Of a stretch of DNA of 64,000 nucleotides, positions 1 through 9,724 are shown in pieces (within the stretch, counting starts at the first letter, position 1; each line of letters begins with the position of its first letter). This DNA is from Aptenodytes patagonicus (Eukaryota; Chordata; Aves; Sphenisciformes; Spheniscidae). The notes under the pieces are model-generated. The model had not been told where the DNA came from. It worked only from the letters and a program-made list of their open reading frames with translations, and searched no databases. The stretch spans positions 168,978,853-169,042,852 of the forward strand of contig NC_134950.1 in NCBI RefSeq assembly GCF_965638725.1, written 5' to 3'. A program made the translations under genes and the position numbers.

Positions 1-2207
1 GAGTATCACAAACGCATGATAAATATTTACATTATTTGCATTATGTGTATGCCCTCTATGCTGTATTTTACTGGTCCTGGCCACGGAATGGAGTTGCTGT
101 GAGCCCACAGCACTGCGTAACCAGATATTTCATCCTACCGCCAGCATCGAGATGAGGATTTTCCACGTTGGGATTGGAAAAGTACACGAGATTCGTTTCT
201 GTTATAACTGGAATTATTATAAAAGGATTGCCCTGGGTTTATGCTTGTGGAAGAAGCCCAGCTCCTGTCTGGAGTATGGGAGGCATTAGTGGAGGAAGGA
301 GCAGCTTATCCAGACGTTGTGCCCTTAAAAATGCAAACTGAAACTTGTGCAGAACTTCTCCCCCATAGATCCCAAAGGGTCTGATGGAGGAGAGTGATCC
401 CGTTATTCCTCCAGCTCGTGGTGTGGGCTGGGGAATGGATTTGCCACGCTCATCCATCAGGCCGGACACAGATGGCCAGAAGCCCAGCGTGGGGGGTGGC
501 TTTGCTTCTCCTGGCTTTTGCCATGGGCCAGGTAGATGTCTTCAACTGGGCTCATCTCTGTGTCTACCAGGAGAGACAACGGGAGGAATTAGGCACCTTT
601 AAACTGGGTTGTCTGACCAGCGATGGGTTTCTCCGTTATGATGAGCTGTGCCACACTCGCGTCTGCTGAGCAGGAAACTGTGTCTTTCCGAGGGACAGAT
701 CATTGGTTAGAGATCAGTTCGATCATCAACTGAGCTGAGATCAGTTCGATCAGCAAAAAAGTTCAAACCAGTAACAACCAGTGAGAAAGAGAAAATAATG
801 GGCTCAGCAGAACAGTGGTGGAGGTATTTGCCTTCCCGACGATCCGTTTTGACAAGATAAAAAAGATCCATGGATACCATCTTTAACATAAATATTGGCT
901 TTGCAGTACCACAGAGGGGGAGCATGGCCTTCAACAGAAGAGCACGGATAGGCCAATCCTTATTACCCAGTGTAGCTTTAAAGTTATTAGTTTGCTGACC
1001 TTTATTTAAAAGTACTATTCACCCCAAATACTCTTGAAACTTAAATGGGCCCTTTCCAGCCTGGAAACCTATTGAGCATGGGAGTTGCCTGGAATTGTAC
1101 AAATAAAATTAATAATTTAAAAGAAAACACTAATTGCCTTAATTTTATTGCTAGACAAGGTTACTGGACCAAGAAGGGCTTTGAGTTGATCTGGAAGGGT
1201 GTTTTCACTGCTGTTATTTTTCTTGCCGACATTGCTACAGCGTGTTTCCAAAATAGTAAGGCCGGGAGCTTTCCTTAAAAAAAAAGCCAGAATAAATATT
1301 TAGCTGATGTTATGATGTGGCCTTCACTCCACGGGTCAGGTCACTGGGAGGGAATGTGGAAGGGGAGAGCAGGAGAGATCGAGAAGCAGAAGAGAAAATG
1401 GGTAAAACTGTCGGGTACAGGGGCGGGAGCAGGAGGGCAGAGGGTCGGACGTGCTCCGCTGGCTGGAGGGGACACAACTGATTTGGAGCTGCCGAGCATC
1501 GGGTGTGCATGCATCGGCAGAGAAGAAAGTGCTGTCGTCCATCTGGGTGCCGCTGCTCTCCAGCCGGGAGGTGGGCTTGGCCATTTGTAGACTCCGGACT
1601 CATCTGGTGCAAAGCAAATGCAACTGATTCAAACCCTCATTGCTCACGGGGGGAGCAGACCTGCTTTGCTTTGCCCTCGTACGGGTTAGCAGTGCTTGTA
1701 CTGTTCGTTGGCAAAGCACTTATGGGGCACTGTGCGTTGGAGAACATCAAGATGTTGGAGACCTTTCCTTCTCTTGCCTTTTGAGACCAAATTAGCTCAG
1801 CTGTAACCCCCTTCCCTTGGTCCTGAGCAAATTTCCAGTAGCATTTCCAACATCCACTCTTCCTCTCATTTTTTCAGCCTGCAGCACGTGTCCATAGCCT
1901 GATCTTAAAGGCAGAAATTACTGAGTGAAATTCTCTGAACCCTCTTTTTTTTTTCAAAAACTGGGCTCCATGCAGCCTAGAAAAGGGAATTTGCTTGAGC
2001 TGCTGCAGAGCACACGCCAAAACCCATCCGCCTGACACAGCAGCCCGTTACCTCCAACTTGATTACAACGTACCTTCCACCTTAAAATCTCTGTTCATCA
2101 AGGCAGAAGTACACACTGGAGCGTTCCACGGGGGAAAGGCAAACACTTGCTGCCAATGGGGACAGAGGTTGTCAGCTGTGCGTCTGCATATCAGCCACTG
2201 GATGGGA
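1..2207. other. upstream intergenic DNA, no gene recognised
   Basis: No open frame here shows a recognisable domain or convincing exon borders. The short frames are under 100 codons and look random. A 15-bp direct repeat occurs at 711-725 and 738-752 (period 27). The part nearest CYP8B1 probably holds its regulatory region, and a partial LRH-1-like TCAAGGCA sits near 2098-2106, but this is weak. Confidence 0.6.
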
Positions 2208-2215
2208 ATAAAAAG
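2208..2215 (+). promoter_or_regulatory. CYP8B1: TATA-like box of CYP8B1
   Basis: ATAAAAAG lies 58 bp before the CYP8B1 ATG. A TATA box at that distance predicts a start site around 2235-2240 and a 5' UTR of roughly 35 nt, reasonable for an intronless liver gene. The inference rests on motif and spacing only. Confidence 0.45.
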
Positions 2216-2272
2216 CACGTTCCTGCCCCAGCCTAGCTCTAGTCCAAGCTCCTGGACGGTCGCAGAGCTCTC

Positions 2273-3805
2273 ATGGCGCTCTGGGTGATTCTCCTCTGTA
2301 CCTTGATAGCGTCGCTGCTGGGTGGGCTCTACCTCCTGGGCACGTTTCGGAGACGGAGACCTGATGAGCCGCCTCTGGACAAAGGTACCATTCCCTGGCT
2401 GGGTTACACACTGGATTTCAGAAAGGACAGTTCAGCGTTTCTAAAAAGGATGCAGAGAAAACACGGGGATATTTTCACGGTGCTGATCGGAGGCTATTAC
2501 TTCACCTTCGTGATGGACCCCTTCTGCTTTGGAGCCATCGTGAAGGAATCACGATCTAAACTAGACTTTAGGACCTTTGCATCTAAACTGGTCTGGCAGG
2601 TTTTTGGCTACAAGCCCATTGAAGCCAACCATAGCATAATTCATGCATCGAGCACAAAGCACCTGATGGGAGACGGACTCACTGTCATGACACAAGCCAC
2701 CATGGAGAACTTTCAGAAGCTGATGCTTTTCAATCTGAGCTCAGGAGAGGAGAAGCGAGTGTGGCAAGAGGATAGCCTCTTCCACTACTGCTACAACATC
2801 GTCTTCAGAGCCGGGTACCTGGCTCTGTATGGCAGTGAGCCACACCAAGGGGCAGATAACAAGGAGAAAGCTAATGAGCAAGATCGCATCCACTCCAACC
2901 AGGTGTTCCACGAGTTTCGGAAGTATGACCGCCTCTTCCCTCGCCTGGCCTATGCTGTGTTGCCTCCCAAGGACAAAGTAGAAGCTGAACGGCTGAAGAG
3001 GCTTTTCTGGAGCATGCTGTCCGTGAAGAAGAGCTGGCAGAAGGACAATATCAGTGGGTGGATAAGTGATCAAGACCAGCTTCTGGCAGAAAACGGTGTC
3101 CCTGAGTACATGCGGGATCGTTTCATGTTTATGCTCCTCTGGGCATCCCAAGGCAATACGGGCCCAACTGCCTTCTGGCTCCTCTTGTATCTAATGAAAC
3201 ATCCAGAAGCTATGAAGGCTGTGAAGGATGAGGTAGATAAAGTCTCAAAGGAGAACGGTCAGGAAGCGAAGCCAGGGAGCCCACCAATTAACATCACTAG
3301 GGACATGTTAAACCAGACCCCTCTTCTGGACAGTGCTCTGGAGGAGACCCTGAGGCTGGTTGCAGCCCCCATACTGGTCAGAGCTGTCCTCCAGGACACC
3401 AGACTTAAGACGAGCAGCGGGACAGAGTACAGTCTCCGCAAAGGAGACAGGGTGGCTCTGTTCCCGCACATCTCTGTGCAGATGAACCCAGAAATTCACC
3501 CTGAGCCTCACGAATTTAAATACAACCGCTTCGTAAACCCAGATGGCACCAAGAAAGATTTCTACAAAAATGGGAAGAGGCTGAAATACTTCAACATGCC
3601 CTGGGGGGCAGGGGTATCCATCTGTCCCGGGCGGTTCTTTGCTGCCGCTGAAATTAAACTGTTTGTGTTCTTGATGCTGAGTCACTATGACCTGGAGCTG
3701 GTCAACAGAGAAGAGGAGATCCCAGCAATAGACACCAGCCGCTGGGGATTTGGGACGATGCAGCCTGTTCGCGACGTTCAGTTCAGATACCGGCCACGCT
3801 TTTGA
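2273..3805 (+). CDS. CYP8B1: sterol 12-alpha-hydroxylase, cytochrome P450 8B1
   Basis: A 510-residue P450 encoded in one uninterrupted frame; CYP8B1 is known to be intronless in other vertebrates, so this supports the call. The family enzyme is anchored in the endoplasmic reticulum and 12-alpha-hydroxylates 7-alpha-hydroxy-4-cholesten-3-one, directing bile acid synthesis to cholic acid. Visible features: an N-terminal hydrophobic anchor (about residues 2-24) followed by the basic stop RRRR; the proline-rich hinge with PPLDKGTIPWLG; an I-helix ASQGNTGPT (Asn where most P450s have the acidic/Thr pair, as in the CYP7/CYP8 group); the ExxR motif in LEETLR; and the heme loop PWGAGVSICPGRFF with Cys451 as axial ligand. 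The end RWGFGTMQP...VQFRYR matches mammalian CYP8B1 as I remember it. The ATG is the first in frame, with G at +4. The nearest paralogues (CYP7A1, CYP7B1, CYP39A1, PTGIS) have introns and fit less well. The gene is convergent with OBSCN. Confidence 0.95.
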   Translation: MALWVILLCTLIASLLGGLYLLGTFRRRRPDEPPLDKGTIPWLGYTLDFRKDSSAFLKRMQRKHGDIFTVLIGGYYFTFVMDPFCFGAIVKESRSKLDFRTFASKLVWQVFGYKPIEANHSIIHASSTKHLMGDGLTVMTQATMENFQKLMLFNLSSGEEKRVWQEDSLFHYCYNIVFRAGYLALYGSEPHQGADNKEKANEQDRIHSNQVFHEFRKYDRLFPRLAYAVLPPKDKVEAERLKRLFWSMLSVKKSWQKDNISGWISDQDQLLAENGVPEYMRDRFMFMLLWASQGNTGPTAFWLLLYLMKHPEAMKAVKDEVDKVSKENGQEAKPGSPPINITRDMLNQTPLLDSALEETLRLVAAPILVRAVLQDTRLKTSSGTEYSLRKGDRVALFPHISVQMNPEIHPEPHEFKYNRFVNPDGTKKDFYKNGKRLKYFNMPWGAGVSICPGRFFAAAEIKLFVFLMLSHYDLELVNREEEIPAIDTSRWGFGTMQPVRDVQFRYRPRF

Positions 3806-3983
3806 TTTGGGTAGTCCTTGTTGCGTTGTTTATTCTGGTGTTATCTGTGAAATACATTGCATGATCCCATGGTTATTAGATCCGTGCAGCGCCAACACTG
3901 ATATGATCTTGTTTGCTTAATTGTTATCATGGCTTTTCTCTTTACCTCCTTCACATGTATCGCTGCTCTGTGTCTCCAGTTAT
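3806..3983. other. start of CYP8B1 3' flank/UTR
   Basis: Non-coding DNA immediately after the CYP8B1 stop. No AATAAA or ATTAAA appears before the candidate LTR at 3984, so the native polyadenylation site is not evident here. Confidence 0.5.
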
Positions 3984-4740
3984 TGTGGTGTTGGGTTATG
4001 TGATAAAAGCTCATCTGCACACCCACAAAGGAGCACAGAGACACAAACAGTACCCTGCCAAGCTACTCCCAGCCCCATCACGGGGCCATCAGCCCATCAA
4101 AAGCCCATCTGCACAAGCCCAGAGGAGCACAGGGGCTTATTGGCAGGTGGGAACCCAAATTAAGGACTTCCAAGGAATGAGTATTTTGTCCAGGTCCCTC
4201 CCAGGACTGTCCCAGCGGAGCCATCAGCCCCACAGTCCTGGTGTGAGACCCGTCGAGATGCGTCATTGGGAGCAGCTCTCCGGATCACCATCTGGACTAA
4301 GGGGGATTGCTGTCAAGGGAGGGGGGACATCTTATGGCGTGCAGGGGAAGAGCATTTTGGGATTGCACAGGATTTATGGTGGGATGTTTAGGGGAGGAAC
4401 CAAAGGTGGGAAAAAGGAGGGATTTAGGTGATTTGGGGTGGAAAATAGAGGTGTAAGGGGATAAAAAGGGCTGGTTGTGTGTAAATAGACAGCTGATCCA
4501 TACACTTGTCTAGTCACACCCTGCACCTGATCAGCACAGTCTGTCCTATTGTCTTATTAAATTCCTTTCCTTAAATGCAAGACCGTGAGTCAGAGGGCCT
4601 GTGTGTCCGTGGTGCCGGCAGCTGGCACTAGTGTGCGAGCGGGTGTGCAAGCAAAGATCAGGCCAGATGAGCCGGCAAATAAGTGAAGTGGCCTGGGAGC
4701 CTGGGGGTGAGCCCGGCTGCACGCCAGCATTGGGACCGCG
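3984..4740 (+). mobile_element. candidate solo LTR of an endogenous retrovirus
   Basis: The stretch has LTR order: a G-rich putative U3, a TATA-like ATAAAAAG at 4461-4468, ATTAAA at 4556-4561, then about 180 bp of U5-like sequence. It begins TGTGGT and ends ACCGCG, an imperfect match to the expected inverted ACCACA. The 4 bp TTAT flank both sides (3980-3983 and 4741-4744). No internal retroviral sequence is seen. Borders and family are uncertain, and it could instead be unique 3' flank of CYP8B1. Confidence 0.45.
4556..4561 (+). promoter_or_regulatory. ATTAAA polyadenylation signal (LTR; possibly used by CYP8B1)
   Basis: First ATTAAA/AATAAA-type signal on the plus strand after the CYP8B1 stop, 751 bp downstream and inside the candidate LTR. 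No usage evidence is available from sequence alone. Confidence 0.35.
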
Positions 4741-5207
4741 TTATTTTGTTGATAGCTCCTTACCGACACTTTTATTTTCCACATGAAGTATCATTGGCAG
4801 GATGACATCAGCTTGTAGTAAACCCCTGAAAGGTCGGGGAACGACAAATATCCTCGCCAGAGACCTAAGAATTTCCTCGGGGTTTTCAAATTGTCTTGTC
4901 TATAGTCTCCTTCTTGTATCTGATGAGATCCCCAAAGGGAGCAGAGGTGGGATGTACATACCACCAAGGACATACCAACAGCTCCTTCCCGTTTCACGTT
5001 TAGGAAGCGGACGGATCTTGCCGATCTCATTTACCACGTCAGTGAGAGGAGAAGGGAGTTGCAAATGTCACTAATAACCTACAGTACCATTTTCATGTAT
5101 CTCTGCGAGTTAGGAATGCATGTGGTCACCTGCCTTTCCAGGGCTGCAGGAGGTTGTGCCTTCAAGCCCTGTGTCTTGTGTACAGTTTCTGGGGATAAAA
5201 AAAGCTC

Positions 5208-5234
5208 TGTGTGTGTGTGTGTGTGTGTGTGTGT
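5208..5234. repeat. (TG)13 microsatellite
   Basis: Uninterrupted TG dinucleotides, likely length-polymorphic. Non-coding context. Confidence 0.9.
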
Positions 5235-8200
5235 CTGGATTCATCCCACCGACTGTAACACAGCTGGAGTGTGGGTACGTACAGCTGAGCCAGGATCCCC
5301 CGCAGCACCAAACCAGCTCCCTGCTTTAACCCAAATCATTGCACAAGCCCAGAAATTTTGGACTCTGCCTGCTGGCTGGGAACAGGTCTGCCCTCCTGCG
5401 AGGGGATGGCTGGCTGGGGTGCAGTGCCTGACCCTTGGTGGGGGGTGAGCTCCTAGCGTCTTGATGGTCCTCCACCCTCCCCTCGAGCCCCACGGGCCGA
5501 TGGTGTTCCCAGAAAATGCCTATTGGAAAGTGCCACCCCCCCCTCCAAATTTAAACCCCATCCTCTGCAAAGGCCCAAGGAGGCTTTAAGGAATGGGATG
5601 GGGTGATGGGAAGGGGCTAGAAAACCAAAGTGGGGTATGAGAAAACAACCTCAAACCCTTACGGGTTACAGCCACTGCGACCTTATGAGCCCCCAAACAT
5701 CTCTGTTTTATCCACTGGATCCAATGCAGGATAAAACTTTGCCCTAAAGCTCTGCTTTGCTTTTTTTTCCTTCAATAATTAGGGCTCTGACAACATCAGT
5801 CCTTACAGAAGTTAAATCACAGCCTTACCTGTGCAGAGGACAGTGGATTGATTTTAGCGCTGACGCTAACCTTGGACTTTGGAGATTATGTATGACCAAG
5901 GAATGAAACTCAAACATTTTCATGTGTGTCCAAACATCAAAGCCAGATTCTGCTTTGCTCTACAAAGGACAGGGTTATGTTGTAACTGCATGGTGAGGGC
6001 AAACTGTCCCGTATTGCCAGACTGAGCATTAGCCCAGACCTTGCGGTGGTGGAAATTCAGGCAGAAACTATCAAGCAGCTGTGGCAGAACCAAGGAAAAC
6101 AAAAAGTACCTGTAACTGCATGAGGCTTGACTGTGACAGTTAATATTCCCATTAACAATTCCAGCACCTTTTCACGACTTCCATGCTCCCTCTACGGCTC
6201 TCACCTCTTTTTTGTCATGTGTGATTTCATTTCTTTGCTCTGCTACCAAGAATTAAGCTGGAGCTCTTCCCACATTCTGGCCAATGGTTTGATCTTTGCA
6301 AGCTCCAAACCATGCCCAGGAATGCCTTGGGATAGCTGGGCAGGTCAGAGCCGCAGTGACATCCAGAGGCCAAGTGATGTCCTCACTCCAAGGCTCTAGC
6401 AGGAGGATTTTTTTGTGTGGGTGGTTTGCATGAAGGTTGTTCACTGCTAATGCACAGTGTATATTTGGTGTTACCACTTGTAGGGACCCCAGGTCAGGGT
6501 TTAGGGGTGAGGGATGGGTGCTGCACAAACGTGGACTGGGCTTGGGAAAGGGATATAAAAATAAGGACAATGACAGTGATTCAGCAGAAACATCTGGCTT
6601 TACTTCCTTGTCAGAATGGTTTATTTAACTGAACAGTATTGAGTCTATAAAAGACTTCAGACATGCTCAAATGCATGCAGTTGTGAGAAGCAAAAAATAA
6701 AATAAAATAAAAAAATCATCACTTAGAGTCATATATGGAAGAGTGTGAAAGCTCCAAATGAGTTAATCTGCAATTAAGTTTTATGCTTAGATGGGTTGTC
6801 CCCTGGCACTGAGCTTTCCATCCCAAAGTGTACCAGCAAGAGTAAAGAACTAGCCTGTGCCAATGGAAACCTTACTGGATTTGTAAAAGAAGTTAAATGG
6901 GAAGGAATCCAGGGTCCTGAAAAGCTTATTGGGCAGCAGACCTCATGGCAGTGTCTGTCTCGTATAACTCCTCTATCCCCCAAGAGAACTGAGCATGGAG
7001 TCTGGCCCTAAATCTTGGTTTTCTCTTCTGTAGTGCATAGTGAAGACATTATTACTTTGACGTTCAAAGCTTTGCAGTCTATTGAGTCCGTGTCTGCTCT
7101 CCACAGCACAGTGAAAGCTTCTCTGCTCTGTTACAGTTCCTACTCTGCACACCACGCGAGGGATGGAGTCATGATGCTGCACACTTCAGATTGGAACAAT
7201 ACCGGTTAAATGTGTTGGAAAAGACCACCCCTGGCTAAAGAGCATCACTTCTAGTGCTAAACTGTAATGCATTAGGGACTGTTTTCCTGTCCTCGTTCCT
7301 CTAAACACAGCCAGATACGGCTCTGAGAAAGCCTCCGCTTGCTGCTGCTTGTAAGGAAAATTGAAGAAACTCAACAGCACCAATAGATACATCATTCACT
7401 TCAGAGAAACTCAAAGGAACGCTGAGGTTATAAGTACAAAGCAATGACACAGCTAACACCATCCATTGCAAAGGAAAGCAGATTTTGGAGGAGAAAGAGG
7501 AACATGGAAGTTCAGGATTTTTTTTAAGGATTAAAACACGCAGCATTTGCCGGTGACACTGCTGCCATGTCTCCTGGTAGATGCACTCCCCAGAGAAGAA
7601 CAGCCAGGCCTCAAAGTGGCAAAGTCTCTCGGTGGTACAACATCTGCATGTAACGAGGTCATGCTCGCTATTGTGTTTGCTGCCTTTACTGTCCGGCGGC
7701 CAAGTTATTCCCAGCAAGTGACGGCGTATGCCGAAATACCCTGTGGCAGGCAGGATGCAGTGATCCACACGCAATGAAGCCAGGAAAGATGGGGGAGCAT
7801 TTTTGATGGGGAGCAAAGCAAGGCTGCAATGAACCGCTCACACCACTGCCTGACAGCCTTAGATGTGCTCAGAAAAGGCTTTCTGCACAAGCCCGTTTTA
7901 GCCCCGCTTGCGAGGAAAGCCATACAACTAAATGCTCCATGTGCCGGCATCCTGGCCACGGGGGACATCTTTCCCAGAGGTGCCCATACACCAAGTCACA
8001 GCTTGGTTTCTCCAAGAGTTGTTTCTATTTGTTTGTTTTTTAACACGTTTTTAAGAGAATTGATGCAGATGCAGTCAGGCAGGTGAGGGGTTACTGTAAG
8101 ATCCTATGTGATGGGTGAGTCTGTCATTTAGGTCTGACAGGAGACTTCAAATACGTGCTCCAAAAAACAAGTTCTGTGGTGTTTTCAAACCTTGAAACCT

Positions 8201-8681
8201 TTGAGGAGCTCGGCCAGCTCTGCAGACACGACAGCGCAGGTGCCCATGGAGAGCTGGTGAACTTCCATGGAGCCACACAGCTCATTGAGCAGCAGGCTGG
8301 GCTCTAAGAGATCAGGAGCCGGGCCACCCAGGTGGAGCAGCATATGGAGGGTCAGCTTGGGCCCCAGGGGGAACAGTAGCTCTGTTCAAGCTATGACCTC
8401 TTGCAGGAGTGGGATGAGGAAGATGTGCAACTTACCAGTTACTGGAAAGCCCCATTGCTGTTGCCCTCCCTGTACACACCTCGTGCTACAGGGTTGAGCT
8501 ACAAGGCTGCTTTCACGGAGACTGGCTCTTCTTGTTTCTTGTGAGTTTCCTCACAGAGTATGAAAAGCCCTGGTTAAAAATCTCCTTAGTGGTACCACTG
8601 TCACACATGTAACACATATACCTCCTCCCTCTGCAGGCTCTTGTTGCTCCAGAGCTAGAAGAGCTCTCCTCTAGCCCCGTG

Positions 8682-8687
8682 TTTAAT
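8682..8687 (-). promoter_or_regulatory. OBSCN: possible polyadenylation signal ATTAAA for OBSCN (B form)
   Basis: TTTAAT on plus gives ATTAAA on minus, about 860 bp after the OBSCN stop at 9547. It is the closest hexamer of the two common types that I saw downstream; the next, AATAAA, is at 6620-6625. Weak evidence. Confidence 0.25.
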
Positions 8688-8814
8688 CTCAGGTCAGGCC
8701 CCATGGGGATGGTGGAGAACTTGGCCAGGTAAGCAACGTGCTGAGCCTGGCTGCTGATGGATGCTAGCAGAGTCCCACCACTCCAGCCTTGTGTCTGGCA
8801 CTTGGCAAAGACGT

Positions 8815-8990
8815 GGGATCACAGGACAAGTCAGGTTGGGAAGGAGCTCAGGAGGTCTGTAGACCAACCTTCTGCTCAAAGCGGGGTCAGCTATCGACTC
8901 AGGCCAGGTCTGCTCAGGGCTTTATCCAGTTAGATCTCTACATCCAAAGCCTGAAGATACATTGTTGTCTAACATCAGCCCCAAAAAAGT
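8815..8990 (-). mobile_element. old CR1 LINE 3' fragment
   Basis: Shows the CR1 3'-region pattern in antisense: a 'CAGGTTGGGAAGGAGCTCAG'-like segment, then CCAACCTTCTGCTCAAAG and CTCAGGGCTTTATCCAG. It differs from the younger CR1 copies elsewhere in the window and looks like an older subfamily. It lies in what may be the OBSCN 3' UTR. Borders are approximate. Confidence 0.6.
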
Positions 8991-9546
8991 GCTTCACTCT
9001 TCCCTATTTTCCCATCATAACTGGTCATTGAATTCTTTCGGATTGGAAGCAGGTGAGAAACCCACCAGTCACTCAGACCTTGCTGCGGTGGTCACTGTGG
9101 GACGAGCAGTGCAGTAACATCTGAAAGCACGTCTGGTTATCACGTCCTGGGGCCAGGGGCAGAAGTCAGTGCCCAGCATTTGCATGCATGGAGTCTTTCT
9201 GGCCTCAGGGAAGGATTTGCAAAGCTGCTTGGGGCTGGTAGCTAGTCCCATTCAGAAATGGCTACGCAAATCTCTCCTGCTTATCCCAGGAAGCGTGCAG
9301 CCAAGTGACACACATACTGTCAAGTTACTGCTAGTCAGCTGGGCCATGTTAGGTCTATATTTCTGTTCTTACCTTGTGGCAATGCACGTAATGTGCATTA
9401 ATTTGCTCAGTTATGCTAAATCGCATTCACGGGGAGCAGTTACCCCAGCTCAGCTGATGCACAGCAACTTGGCAGGACTCTTTGGTACCAAACACTAAGT
9501 ACAGAAGGGGAGAGGGAGACAATTCATGTCTGTCGTTACATCCACG

Positions 9547-9724
9547 TCACTGTGCAATCATGAGGCCATACTTGGAGCACAGCAGGCCCCTTTTCTTTTC
9601 CCGTTCGGTGAGGAAATTCCTCAGTTTGGTGGTAGGGAAGGTAACCAGTGCTTGCTGCCTGTTGTCCAAACCTGTCTCCTGGAGCCATGGGTTCTGAAGG
9701 CATTCCGAGGCTGATGGCCTTCCC
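9547..9724 (-). CDS. OBSCN: OBSCN exon 33: kinase 2 end and stop (obscurin-B)
   Basis: 58 codons and stop. Reads [39 protein letters not shown] and ends KYGLMIAQ. The RPSA...C...PWL pattern is the last kinase helix; TFPT.KLR.F...REK.R..L matches the obscurin C-terminus. Acceptor TGTCCTAG; the split Trp codon joins exon 32. Confidence 0.94.

Larger units (their letters stand above)
4741..8814. other. intergenic DNA between convergent CYP8B1 and OBSCN
   Basis: No gene recognised. It contains a (TG)13 microsatellite at 5208-5234, an A-rich (AAAAT-type) run near 6690-6712 and a minus-strand AATAAA (TTTATT on plus, 6620-6625) that could serve OBSCN if its 3' UTR is long. Short open frames here lack domains and splice context. 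Confidence 0.6.

Noticed and set aside
1995-2288. 97-codon frame overlapping the CYP8B1 start
   Set aside because: No recognisable protein; it runs through the TATA-like box and the promoter region.
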